Origin: an uncultured Planctomycetaceae bacterium
GTDB taxonomy: Bacteria; Planctomycetota; Planctomycetia; Planctomycetales; Planctomycetaceae
DNA length: 29,649 nt
Direction of reading: 5' to 3'
NCBI GenBank assembly: GCA_937952455.1
Contig: CALFYU010000710.1
Coordinates: 1 to 29,649 of the forward strand
In this document: piece after piece, positions 9,643-17,753 of the stretch
Position numbering within the stretch: the stretch's first letter is position 1
Layout of the letters: the number at the start of each line of letters is the position of its first letter
The notes under the pieces: generated by a model
Seen by the model: only the letters and a program-made list of their open reading frames with translations
Told to the model about the DNA's origin: nothing
Database searches by the model: none
Position numbers and translations under genes: made by a program

Positions 9643-10126
9643 TCCTTAATTTTCTCAATCTCTCGGCTGGATCCGGCCCCTGTCGTCGAACAGCACTGCG
9701 GCCCCGCATCTCCCAGAGACAATTCGCCGCCAGCGAGAGTTTCTTGGCCGTGCGTGGGGAGCTGATTCCAGTCCGATGACGGCCATTATAGAAGCGTCGG
9801 CTTACCGAGACGAGGGGGAAAGGCACGCTTCGTCACGAACGCCGGGCAGTTCCAGAATGACGACCTGGTCTCCATATCGCCCCTTTTGGCATGAGATTCC
9901 GGCGAAATCGATTGATCCGGCTATGCGGATATTGCCGATAACAGAAACCAGGTAAGGCGGGCGATGTCTTGATGCCGGCGGTGCATCGGCGGTTTTGAGA
10001 CGCTTTTTCACAACACTACCTGTCAAACATTAGCAATGCGCCTTACGCGAGCGCACTGTGGGTTCGTCGTCAGCAAGTCGTGAATTTCGTACGCTCCCAC
10101 AGATGTCATGGAGAGGCTACGGCAAC
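9643..10126. other. Intergenic region between divergent kinase and lipoprotein genes
   Basis: About 480 bases without a gene I can defend. It holds a TATAAT hexamer on the minus strand (9790-9785) that could be the -10 element for the kinase. A weak minus-strand frame (9802-10026, 74 codons, TTG start) reads plausibly in its second half (GNIRIAGSIDFAGI, GDQVVILELPGVR), but it has no ribosome site or recognisable family. Confidence 0.4.
9785..9790 (-). promoter_or_regulatory. Possible -10 element (TATAAT) for the kinase gene
   Basis: A perfect TATAAT on the minus strand about 145 bases before the ATG at 9636. No good -35 hexamer lies 16-18 bases upstream, so this is a candidate only. Confidence 0.3.
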
Positions 10127-10771
10127 ATGCGATACCGTCTTCACTTGATCCTCTTGGGCGGGTTAATGTGGGCCGCCACCGGCTGCTGCTGTTATGACCC
10201 CTGTTGCTGCAGCTACAACGCCTGCAATTATCCATTGCCCTCGTATGGCTACGGCGTTGGATACAACACCGTCTCGACCGGGGTGGCGACCTCGACAGGC
10301 GTCTCGACCACGGCGCTGTCGACGGGAAATTCCTCGTACATCGCAGGCAACCAGTCGAAGTATAGCGCCACCGCAGGCGGCGTGACGAACTATCAGCCCA
10401 CGACCTCACCGCAGGCCTACTATCCGCCAACCAACGGCACGACGACCGCGTACAATTCGCAAGGGGTCATGATGCCGCAGCAAAGTTATGTCGGCGACAT
10501 GACACAATACGGCAACCTCTGTCCCTGCGAATCGAGCGACATCCCGATGGGGACTTACATGCAGGACGCGAACGGCATGCCGATTCCCATGGAAGGGATG
10601 GTCTATGATGCTTCGAACGCCCCCATGCCGCTGACGACCATGCCGGCGACTCCCGAAGCGGACGCAAAGTCGGGATCACCCAAACCGGGCGAATTGATAT
10701 CCGTGCCGACGCCGGAGATCGGTGTTCCGACCGGTTCCGATGGCCAACCGCTCGTGCCGCCGGCACCGTAA
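10127..10771 (+). CDS. Cys-rich-start, low-complexity secreted lipoprotein of unknown function
   Basis: I do not recognise this family. From the ATG at 10127 it has 214 residues. A basic start plus hydrophobic core (MRYRLHLILLGGLMWAATG) leads to a cysteine cluster C20-C21-C22, then Y-D-P-C-C-C. The first cysteine fits a lipobox (A-T-G-C, an imperfect one), so the protein is probably lipid-anchored. The remainder is rich in Tyr, Ser, Thr, Gly, Asn and Pro, without a clear domain, and probably extended on the cell surface. The last 40 residues are Pro-rich (KPGELISVPTPEIGVPTGSD). The start is chosen because GGAGAGG lies ten bases before it and the signal sequence begins there; in-frame ATG 10103 is the alternative. 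Short Cys-rich, Tyr/Ser-rich lipoproteins of this style are frequent and uncharacterised in planctomycetes. Confidence is good that it is a gene and low on role. Confidence 0.75.
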   Translation: MRYRLHLILLGGLMWAATGCCCYDPCCCSYNACNYPLPSYGYGVGYNTVSTGVATSTGVSTTALSTGNSSYIAGNQSKYSATAGGVTNYQPTTSPQAYYPPTNGTTTAYNSQGVMMPQQSYVGDMTQYGNLCPCESSDIPMGTYMQDANGMPIPMEGMVYDASNAPMPLTTMPATPEADAKSGSPKPGELISVPTPEIGVPTGSDGQPLVPPAP

Positions 10772-10859
10772 GTCGTCGCGTCGAGCAATACCCATTCCCG
10801 GCCATCCGCCCAGACGGCGAGGGAGAGGAAAAAGGGGGCTGCCTGTTACGGCGAGTCGG

Positions 10860-11933
10860 TCATTTCTCTGACTTGCGGACCAGTTTCCAGACGTCGCTTT
10901 CGAAGTTGTTTCCGGCGACCATCCACAGCGCGTCTTGGAAGACGAACACGCTGGCGGCGTGGCGGGGTTTCCAGGGGGTGCCCGGCAACTCCTGCCAGTT
11001 GGTGCCATCGGCTGAGGCCCAGACGTCGTTGCGGTTGCCTTGGTTCCAGCCCTCCAGGACCCACAAGCGGCCGTCAAAAGCGGCAACTTCGTGATATTCT
11101 CGCGGCTTCCACGTCGTCGACTCCGCGTGCCGCGTCCATGTTATCTCGTCAGCTGAACTCCACACGTCGTTATAGAAATTTCGGTGCTTCGTCATCGGCG
11201 TGTCATAGGTGCCGCCGCCGAGGATCCAGATCCGGCCGCGCAGCACCGCAGCGCCGCCGATCATGCCCCGCGGCGACCAGCATGGCTCGCGCGGTTCAAG
11301 CTTGGTCCAATGCACGCCATCCTCGCTGTTCCAGACGTCTCGATAAAACTTCTCCTCGGCCGGTGCAAAGGCCGGCATGGTCTGTCCTCCGATCACCCAC
11401 AGTTTGCCCTCGTGCACGACGGTGTAATGCAATGCGCGCGGCCCCCAAGGGGCTTCTTGGAGCACGAGCGTCCAATCCTTGCCGTTTTCCGAGTTCCAGA
11501 TGTCGCTTTGATAATGTCCTTGCAGCGGATCACCGCCGACGATCCACATTTTGTCTTTAAAGACCGCATAACCGGCGGTATGCCGTCCCTCCCAATCCTC
11601 CGTTGCATTGAAATCGGAATTCAAAAATGTGTTCGGCTTGACCTCCGTCCAATCGCGGCCGTTGGGAGAACTCCAGACGTCGTTGCTGCACTTGAGTTTC
11701 AATTGGCCCGGGTTCCAGCCGCCGATGAGCCACATCTTCCCGCGATAAGACAATGCCCCGGCACCATCGCGGGGCATGAACGGTGCTTGGGGGGTGACGT
11801 TGATCCACTGGTAGTGATCGGCGAGGTTCTCCGCTGGCTCCTCGCCCCGCGCCGGCGACCAGTCTGCATTCAATAAGGTTCCCGCAATGAGACAGAGGGC
11901 CATTCGTGCGGCTAATGTTTGAAGATATTGCAT
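10860..11933 (-). CDS. Secreted kelch-like beta-propeller protein
   Basis: A signal peptide (MQYLQTLAARMALCLIAGTL, ending near residue 30 at ARGEE) is followed by five or six repeats of about 50-60 residues. Each has a glycine pair on a strand (KMWLIGGWN, KMWIVGGDP, KLWVIGGQT, RIWILGGGT, RLWVLEGWN, ALWMVAGNN) and a partner motif of the form D-V-W-x-S-x-D-G-x-x-W (DVWSSPNGRDWTEV, DVWNSEDGVHWTKL, DVWASADGTNWQEL). This is the kelch/galactose-oxidase-like propeller pattern. No catalytic residues of galactose oxidase can be assigned, so a ligand- or surface-binding role is more likely. The ATG at 11933 is preferred because the signal peptide begins there; the open frame reaches further up to 12029 without a signal. 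Length is 357 residues. It converges with the lipoprotein gene across an 88-base gap without an obvious terminator. Confidence 0.88.
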   Translation of the reverse strand: MQYLQTLAARMALCLIAGTLLNADWSPARGEEPAENLADHYQWINVTPQAPFMPRDGAGALSYRGKMWLIGGWNPGQLKLKCSNDVWSSPNGRDWTEVKPNTFLNSDFNATEDWEGRHTAGYAVFKDKMWIVGGDPLQGHYQSDIWNSENGKDWTLVLQEAPWGPRALHYTVVHEGKLWVIGGQTMPAFAPAEEKFYRDVWNSEDGVHWTKLEPREPCWSPRGMIGGAAVLRGRIWILGGGTYDTPMTKHRNFYNDVWSSADEITWTRHAESTTWKPREYHEVAAFDGRLWVLEGWNQGNRNDVWASADGTNWQELPGTPWKPRHAASVFVFQDALWMVAGNNFESDVWKLVRKSEK

Positions 11934-12126
11934 CGTGTGCGAATCTCTCAGGTGACCGTGATAGAACAAGCCTATGGTGTTTCGTCGGGTCATATTGGGC
12001 GAAATTGCCCGACAAGGAACGCCGTGCACGACGGCAAGCCGTCGGTTTGGGAGATTGCGTTCTCGCGTCTGAAAATCCGTGTTCGATCGGTGTTCAATCT
12101 GTGGCTAAAAAACCTTCGCCGGGGCG

Positions 12127-14247
12127 TTACTCTTCCGGAGGTTTGCGGATTTGCAATTGTTTTTCTTCCCAGCCGAGTTGCCCGGCGGTTTCGGCGGCGA
12201 AGCTCCACTTGTCCGGATCCGGGTCGTAGATGCGGACCTTCGATTTCTCGGCAGCCATTGCGACGGCTTGCGGCATGTCTAAATAGCGGAGTACGTTCAA
12301 AAAGATCGGTCCTTCCCGGTGAGATAACGGCAATTCGTAGAGATCCAAACGGCTCACTTTTGGTTCAAACAGTGAAGCGTAAAGCGCCAGCCCGGCTGAT
12401 TCACGGTGGGCCTGCAGCCAAAGGGGGACGTCCTGCAGGCCGTCGACCGATGCCAGCGCCTGTACGGCACGGCGCACATCCCAGACCCGCATGCCGTCGA
12501 CGGTTTGGCCCAGGAGCATGAACCGGCGGCGGATGTGCGTTGCCTTGCGTTCGTCCTGGTTCCAGGTCGTCGGCCCGATCCCCCGCGGCGCCACGTAGGC
12601 CATGCCCCATTTGAAGCTTTGGAACATATCCCGTTGCTCATCGAACGCCGACTGATCCGCGGCCGGGAGTTGTTCCTCTTTGAGTTCGTCGGCAAATGCC
12701 AGACGCATCGTCGCCAGAAATTCCTGCCAGCCGGCTTGATCCAAAACGTTGAGTACCACGAGATCCAACTCGTTCGGTTTCAGCCCCGCGCGATAGGCGA
12801 GATACAGCCGCAGCGACACGTTCTTCTGCGAGGTGAAATCAAACGCGCTGAATTGCACGCCGTCGCGGGCGACGGAGAAGACCGGTTTGAGATCGAGCGA
12901 ATCCGGTCCGGCCGTCTTTTCGTCCGGTCAGCCGCGAAACGATTTTTCCCGCAAAGCGGTCATCCAACCGTCGCGCGCGGCCGACCACTGCGAGTCGGTG
13001 GCCGGCACGCCGGGCGGTTCCGCCTTTTGTGTGAAGGTCTCTTGGATCTGCGTATTCTGCTGATCGCCGGGGTTCTCGTCAAAAACCCGCAGTTGCTCCG
13101 GCGTGAATAGCTTCGTTGCTGCCGTTTCGATGAGCGGCGATTCGCCTTTAAGAAAACGATTGAACCACTGGAAGGCGTGGATCCGCAGCACCTGCGTGTC
13201 GGCATGGGGACCTTCGACAATCTGCAATCCGAGCTTATCACCGGCGCCCAGCAGATCGTAGATCTTGCGGACCCGTTCATGGACGCGGACCACACCGTCA
13301 AGCGGGAAGATGCGATCCTTGTCGGTGTTCGAGATCAACAGCGGCCGCGGCGCAACCAGCGCTGCCACTTGTGCATAATCCCAGCGATAGGTGTTCACCA
13401 TAAACATACAGTCGCAATGCCCTTCAACGCAGTCGTCGACCACGTGATTCGTCAAGTCGGTGATCCCCGCCACGGGGACGGCCACCTTAACGCGTTCATC
13501 GAGCGCAGAGATCCACCACGTGTAAGCGCCGCCGCCGGAGCGTCCCGTCGCACCAATTCGATCCGGATCGATTTCCGGCCGCGTCTCCAAATAGTCGAGT
13601 GCGCGGACACAATTCCAGGCCTCGACGCCGGCGGGCGTGTACCCGCGGGCGTTCCACCACCACATTCCCTCGCGGTGCGTGCCGTGGTGCAGACCTTCAA
13701 TCTCTCCCAACTGCAACGTATCGATGATCAGTCAGACATAGCCGTGTCGCGCAAACCACGCTCCGTGGTGTTGGTAGTGCGTCTTGTGGCCATAGCTAAT
13801 ACCGTCTTTCTTCACCTGACCGTGTCCGCAGACGTACAAAATGGCCGGCGCCGGTTTGTCGCGGTTCTTGGGGAGATAAAGATTCCCCGTCACGTACAGC
13901 CCCGGCCGCGATTGAAACTGTACCTTCTCGACGGTGAATTCCTCGTGCTCGACGGTGCCGGTCACCACTGGTTTGAGCGGGGTTTTCTCCGGCCATGGAT
14001 CGAGGCCGAGCATTTCGCGGAGTTGTGTACGGTACACGTCGCGGCGCGCGTTCCAATCGTCGGCGGTCTCGATATCGGCCAGGCAATCGCCGGCAAGTTT
14101 AGCCGTTTCATCCTTGAAATACGCTTTGAGCATGCGATCGCCGCGCGTTGTGTCAACCTGCGGCGCGTCCTCGTCGCCCGCAGCCGCAACAGTTCGGCCC
14201 AACAACAACCCCCACAAAACGGCCAACTGCACGCCGCGGCACATCAT
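12127..14247 (-). pseudogene. Secreted alpha/beta hydrolase (acetyl-xylan-esterase-like), interrupted by two in-frame TGA codons
   Basis: One continuous frame of 707 codons runs from tandem ATGs at 14247/14244 to TAA at 12127, broken only by TGA at 13734-13732 (codon 172) and TGA at 12930-12928 (codon 440). Sequence on both sides of each stop reads as one protein: ...AWFARHGYV(TGA)LIIDTLQLGEIEG... and ...REKSFRG(TGA)PDEKTAGPD... A signal peptide starts it (residues 1-24, ending RTVAAAG). The hydrolase core has VCGHGQ at about 148-153. The likely nucleophile is Ser237 in GATGRSGGGAY, with probable partners Asp311 (SNTDKDRIFP) and His348 (EGPHADTQ). All three lie between the two stops, so the first stop alone would yield an inactive, non-catalytic fragment. 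Related planctomycete proteins are secreted esterases of polysaccharide breakdown. No frameshift, TAA or TAG is present, so damage is recent, or TGA is read through, or the bases are errors. Confidence 0.8.
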
Positions 14248-14341
14248 GATGATTTCCCCATCGGTTCAAGCGTTCGTTGCAAACAAACAGCGATCGCCGG
14301 AGCCGTCTCCCTTGCGGTCGCTGTCTCGAAGGTCTTGCGAT

Positions 14342-14347
14342 TATAAT
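14342..14347 (+). promoter_or_regulatory. Possible -10 element (TATAAT) for the esterase at 14460
   Basis: A perfect TATAAT on the plus strand, 112 bases before the ATG at 14460, in the 212-base region between the divergent hydrolase and esterase genes. No convincing -35 box is found at standard spacing. Confidence 0.35.
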
Positions 14348-14459
14348 CCGTCACAGCGGCAGGTGATATAGTGAGCAGCGATCAAATGGCTCCGCGTTCG
14401 ACGGTGTTAACGGCAAGCGACGGCGACTTCGGAGCGGTATCGGCTGGGAGAGATTCTTG

Positions 14460-15329
14460 ATGGAACTTATACGGATGAGCACGCGGTTGGTCTTTTGTGC
14501 GGCAGCATACCTGGCCCTGCACCCGATGTGCGGCGAATCGGCAGAGACTGGCGATTCGCTCGCGATTTCCGAGGCGACGGTGGAGGATCACGACGTGCGC
14601 GTCCATACTGTAAAGTCCCCCTATCAATCCGGCGAAACAAAAATTCGCGTCCTGCTACCCCGCGATCGCGAGGAGGGAAAACCGCTGCCAGTATTGTACG
14701 TGCTCCCCGTCGAAGCGGGGGACGGACAACGCTGGGGCGATTCCGTTGCCGAGGTGCTCAAACTCGACCTGCACAATCGCCATCAATTGATTTGCGTATT
14801 TCCGACGTTCTCCGCCCTCCCCTGGTACGCCGATCACCCGACCGATCCGGCACTGCGTCAAGAGTCGTATCTCTTAGAGGCAGTCGTACCGTATGTGGAG
14901 AAGACGTATCAGGCGGCCGCGACAAAGGAAGGACGCCTGCTGGTCGGATTCAGCAAATCGGGCTATGGCGCTTACACCCTGCTGATGCGGTATCCCGAAC
15001 TGTTCGCCAAAGCCGCCGCCTGGGACGCCCCGCTGATGACCGCTGAGCCGACCAGATACGGCATGGGCCCGATCTTTGGAACACAGGAGAATTTCGAAAA
15101 ATACCGTGTCACGTCGCTGTTGAAGCAGCGGGCCCCACTGTTACGAAAGTCCTCGCGGCTGGTACTGACCGGATATGGCGGATTCCGGCGGCAACACGAA
15201 GAGGCCCACGCCCTGATGGAACAGCTAAAGATCCCACATGAATATCGCGACGGCCCGCAGCGGGAGCATTCCTGGAACAGCGGCTGGCTGGCCGAAGCGG
15301 TCGAGCTATTGCTGCAACCGCCGCCTTGA
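14460..15329 (+). CDS. Secreted alpha/beta-hydrolase, esterase-D-like
   Basis: This 289-residue protein starts with a signal peptide (about 1-28: MSTRLVFCAAAYLALHPM is its core). It then shows the esterase-D/feruloyl-esterase-like fold: a strand-rich N-terminus (KIRVLLPRDR, LPVLYVLP), a YADHPT loop, and the nucleophile elbow G-F-S165-K-S-G inside LLVGFSKSGYGAYTLLMRYP. The fifth position is Ser rather than the usual Gly of GxSxG. A late His in REHSWNSGW (about 273) is a good candidate for the catalytic base. It would hydrolyse an ester in the periplasm or outside the cell; the substrate is unknown. The ATG at 14460 is preferred over the TTG just before it, with GGGAGAG upstream. It is transcribed away from the broken hydrolase gene, and both are secreted esterase-like enzymes. 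The fold assignment is good; the specific family is less sure. Confidence 0.82.
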   Translation: MELIRMSTRLVFCAAAYLALHPMCGESAETGDSLAISEATVEDHDVRVHTVKSPYQSGETKIRVLLPRDREEGKPLPVLYVLPVEAGDGQRWGDSVAEVLKLDLHNRHQLICVFPTFSALPWYADHPTDPALRQESYLLEAVVPYVEKTYQAAATKEGRLLVGFSKSGYGAYTLLMRYPELFAKAAAWDAPLMTAEPTRYGMGPIFGTQENFEKYRVTSLLKQRAPLLRKSSRLVLTGYGGFRRQHEEAHALMEQLKIPHEYRDGPQREHSWNSGWLAEAVELLLQPPP

Positions 15330-15394
15330 GAAACGGCGAACCCACGGGGAAAAATGTTTGTCCTCCTCACGGTAGAAACGCCGGAGCGAATCGC

Positions 15395-15400
15395 TATAAT
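15395..15400 (+). promoter_or_regulatory. Likely -10 element (TATAAT) of the tRNA-Leu gene
   Basis: TCGCTATAAT ends 46 bases before the first base of the tRNA. The hexamer is perfect and the -35 region is poor. The same TCGCTAT(A/G)AT context recurs at 24919-24928 (minus strand) and 25887-25896. Confidence 0.45.
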
Positions 15401-15446
15401 GCCCGATGTCCAACCGGCCGCCAGGCCGTTGGGCCCCCGCACCACA

Positions 15447-15531
15447 GCCCAAGTGGCGGAATTGGCAGACGCGCTAGGTTCAGGACCTAGTGGGGGTTAA
15501 CCCCGTGGAGGTTCGAGTCCTCTCTTGGGCA
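15447..15531 (+). tRNA. tRNA-Leu, anticodon CAG
   Basis: The 85-base sequence folds as a class II tRNA. Acceptor stem GCCCAAG pairs with CTTGGGC (15524-15530), followed by discriminator A at 15531. The anticodon stem is CTAGG/CCTAG with loop TTCAGGA, which places anticodon CAG at 15481-15483. The long variable arm (TGGGGGTTAACCCCGT region) is typical of tRNA-Leu, and the T-arm contains GGTTCGAGTCC. CCA is not encoded, since CAT follows the discriminator. It reads CUG codons. Confidence 0.97.
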
Positions 15532-15541
15532 CATTAGCATA

Positions 15542-15574
15542 AAAGGGTTTACGTCGAATCGACGTAAACCCTTT
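15542..15574. terminator. Bidirectional intrinsic terminator between tRNA-Leu and the coiled-coil gene
   Basis: A perfect inverted repeat of 16 bases each side, AAAGGGTTTACGTCGA (15542-15557) and TCGACGTAAACCCTTT (15559-15574), lies about ten bases after the tRNA and 25 bases beyond the stop of the minus-strand gene at 15600. A T-rich tail is present on both strands. It probably ends transcription from both sides. Confidence 0.8.
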
Positions 15575-15599
15575 CTTATTGGGCGGGGTTTGTTGAGGG

Positions 15600-16202
15600 T
15601 TAGCGCTGATTGTCAGGCTCTTCTTCTTCGACCGTAATGGGGACGGTCGACTCGCTGGAGGGGACTACGGTACGTCGTGACCGGAACGTTCCGGACGGCG
15701 AAATCCGGTTGGCTCCGCCGTAAAAGCCCAGGCCTTCGGCTTCGTTGATGACGACTTGCAGTTGCAGGTCGACGATTTTGGCCTTGGCGGCGCGGCGCTT
15801 TTCGAGTTGCTCGCGCAGTTTCTTGACCCGCTCCTCGATCTCCTTGATGTCCTGTTCGCGGGTCTTCATGTCGGCCTCGAAGTAGTCCGATAGGGCCGTG
15901 GAGACGGCATCCTTGGCGGTCTCTTTGTCGCCGTCAGTTTTCGCCGTTTGATACGACTGGACCGCTTTGCGGATCTTTGAGTCGGGTGTATTTTGGCGTC
16001 CATAGCTTGGTAGCCCCCCCATATCACGAGACGAATTATCAAGTGACGAATCGAATGCATAATCGTAATCGATGACTGTTTGATGCGTAGCGGAAGATTC
16101 TCTTGCCTCTTGGCCCGAGACGAGCGGCAGACGAATGATCAACACTCCTGTGATTGTGATTGTGGCGAAGGCAAGGCTGGCATACGTCAGATTTCGTTTC
16201 AT
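15600..16202 (-). CDS. Exported or membrane-anchored coiled-coil protein, last gene of the sigma-kinase operon
   Basis: I do not recognise a named family. From the ATG at 16202 it has 200 residues. An N-terminal hydrophobic segment (about 5-29, ending LVSGQ) is either a signal peptide or an anchor. A Ser/Asp-rich stretch and a helical region (about 75-165) follow. The latter includes DIKEIEERVKKLREQLEKRR (about 120-140), a strong coiled-coil with a-d heptads. The tail is acidic (VPITVEEEEPDN). Its start overlaps the kinase stop by one base (TGATG) and GGAG sits nearby, so it is translationally coupled to the kinase. Position and topology suggest a periplasmic partner or sensor for the sigma-kinase pair, resembling small Spy-like or anti-sigma-associated envelope proteins, but no motif proves this. 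The frame runs further upstream to 16292 without a better start. Confidence 0.82.
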   Translation of the reverse strand: MKRNLTYASLAFATITITGVLIIRLPLVSGQEARESSATHQTVIDYDYAFDSSLDNSSRDMGGLPSYGRQNTPDSKIRKAVQSYQTAKTDGDKETAKDAVSTALSDYFEADMKTREQDIKEIEERVKKLREQLEKRRAAKAKIVDLQLQVVINEAEGLGFYGGANRISPSGTFRSRRTVVPSSESTVPITVEEEEPDNQR

Positions 16203-17749
16203 CAGTTTACTCCTGGGGGAAAAGAATCGTCGAATTGGGTGTTCTCGGCTTCGGACAAGCGTTGTTTGAGGTTCTTGATTTCGCGTTCCCATTGGGAATC
16301 ACGGGATGGCGCAGTGAGGCCGGCGGCTTGAGCGGCTGATTCCAATTGCATGATCTCTCGTTTGAGTTCCTCCATTTCGGCGCGGAAGGCGGCCGTCGGC
16401 TTGGTGTCGGCGGTTTCCAGTTCCACGAAGGTGCGGCGGATTTCCTGGAGGGCTTCTTGATGAGTGGGGCGCGGGTCAACTGGTTTCGGCGACACCTCGT
16501 CGAGCGGCTGGTCGTCCAGCGCATTGAAAAAGATTGCCGCTACGACGGCGACGCCGACGAGCGCGACGGCCCCGGCCGTCCATAGCGGCTTTGCTTGGCG
16601 TAGCGTGCGGCGAAAACGGGACCGCCGTCGCGCGGCTCCTGGCTGTTGGAGTTGTTCTAATTGCTTTAAGAGGGCGCTGCGGGCTTCCTCAGCGTTGGCA
16701 AATCGCTTGTGCGGCTTTTTCTCTAACAGGCGATCAATGATGTCCGACAGTCCGTCGGGAATGTCGGGGTTGATTTCCCAAACCGGCCGGTGTCGGTCGT
16801 GCAGAATGCGGTTGAGGACCGCCAACGGTTTTTCTGCACGAAAGGGAGGATGGCCGGTCGCAGCGAAGTACAACAGCGCTCCCAGGGCGAACAAGTCCGA
16901 CTTCTCATCGGCCGAACCGCCGGACGCCTGTTCGGGGGCCATGTAGTGCGGCGTGCCGGCGATTACCCCGGTGCGGGTGACGGTGGCATCATCGGCAGCG
17001 CGGGCCAGACCGAAGTCGGTCAGCAAGGCACGTTCCACATCATTTTCTAGCAAGATGTTCGACGGTTTGACGTCACGGTGCACGACGCCTTGTGCATGGG
17101 CCGCCGCTAAACCGGCTGCCGCCTGAACGCCGATCCGCAGAATTTCTTTGGCCGCCAATGGTCCCTGCTGATCGACGCGGGTTTGCAGTGACTGGCCCGG
17201 CACATATTGCATGACCAGGTAGGGCATCTCGGCCTGTGTCTCGACGTTGTGGATCGCCACAACGTGTTCGTGCACCACGGCCGCGGCAGCCCGGCCCTCT
17301 CGGGCGAACCGCTGTCGCGCCGCCCCGCTATGCGCCAAGTGGGGCGCCAAGACCTTGATGGCGACCGGGCGATTGAGTTCTTGGTCGTAGCCCTTGAGCA
17401 CGACTCCCATGCCGCCGGTGCCAATGACCTTTTCGATTTCATACCGGCCCAACTGTCCCAGCAATTCCGGATGGGATGGCGGGGCGAGGAAATTCAAGTC
17501 TCGTGCTGTAACGGGTGCCGACGCTGAATGGTCCCCGCTTGAGTATCCCTCCGCCGTTTCGTATCCGCGCAGCAAGGACGAGACGTCTTCCCACACGTCG
17601 CGGTCGGCTGCAAGAGTCGTCAATCGGTCACGGCACTCGGCGCAGGTCTCGACGTGCGCCGCCAGTTCGCGGAACTCTTGCGTCTCGTCGTCGCCGCGGA
17701 GCAGAACGTCGAGCTTCGGCGCGTTGCACGTTGTATTGTGATAGTTCAT
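16202..17749 (-). CDS. Ser/Thr protein kinase with N-terminal anti-sigma-type zinc finger and C-terminal TM helix
   Basis: The 515 residues divide as follows. An N-terminal zinc-finger motif of the anti-sigma HC2 type, H32-x-x-x-C36-x-x-C39 (HVETCAEC), is followed by a kinase domain at about 103-370, one TM helix (about 383-405, AVALVGVAVVAAIFFNAL) and a periplasmic coiled-coil-like tail. The kinase has IGTGGMGVV (109-117), K132 in VAIKV, HRDVKPSN with D226, and DFG at 245-247, then GTPHYMAPEQ; all catalytic parts are present. HC2 fingers commonly bind ECF sigma factors, and the gene starts four bases after the ECF sigma stop. The likeliest reading is a combined anti-sigma and kinase that senses an envelope signal through its tail and controls the neighbouring sigma factor by binding or phosphorylation. 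That role is inference. ECF factors paired with Ser/Thr kinases are a known planctomycete feature. Confidence 0.93.
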   Translation of the reverse strand: MNYHNTTCNAPKLDVLLRGDDETQEFRELAAHVETCAECRDRLTTLAADRDVWEDVSSLLRGYETAEGYSSGDHSASAPVTARDLNFLAPPSHPELLGQLGRYEIEKVIGTGGMGVVLKGYDQELNRPVAIKVLAPHLAHSGAARQRFAREGRAAAAVVHEHVVAIHNVETQAEMPYLVMQYVPGQSLQTRVDQQGPLAAKEILRIGVQAAAGLAAAHAQGVVHRDVKPSNILLENDVERALLTDFGLARAADDATVTRTGVIAGTPHYMAPEQASGGSADEKSDLFALGALLYFAATGHPPFRAEKPLAVLNRILHDRHRPVWEINPDIPDGLSDIIDRLLEKKPHKRFANAEEARSALLKQLEQLQQPGAARRRSRFRRTLRQAKPLWTAGAVALVGVAVVAAIFFNALDDQPLDEVSPKPVDPRPTHQEALQEIRRTFVELETADTKPTAAFRAEMEELKREIMQLESAAQAAGLTAPSRDSQWEREIKNLKQRLSEAENTQFDDSFPPGVN

Positions 17750-17753
17750 GGCT

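Noticed and set aside
9802..10026. Minus-strand TTG-start frame, 74 codons
   Set aside because: Part of it is protein-like, but there is no ribosome site, no homology I can name and it is very short; mentioned only in the spacer entry.
13177..14346. Plus-strand open frame of 389 codons opposite the interrupted hydrolase
   Set aside because: The minus strand encodes a clear hydrolase with a GRSGGG elbow; the plus frame has no recognisable domain and is a shadow.
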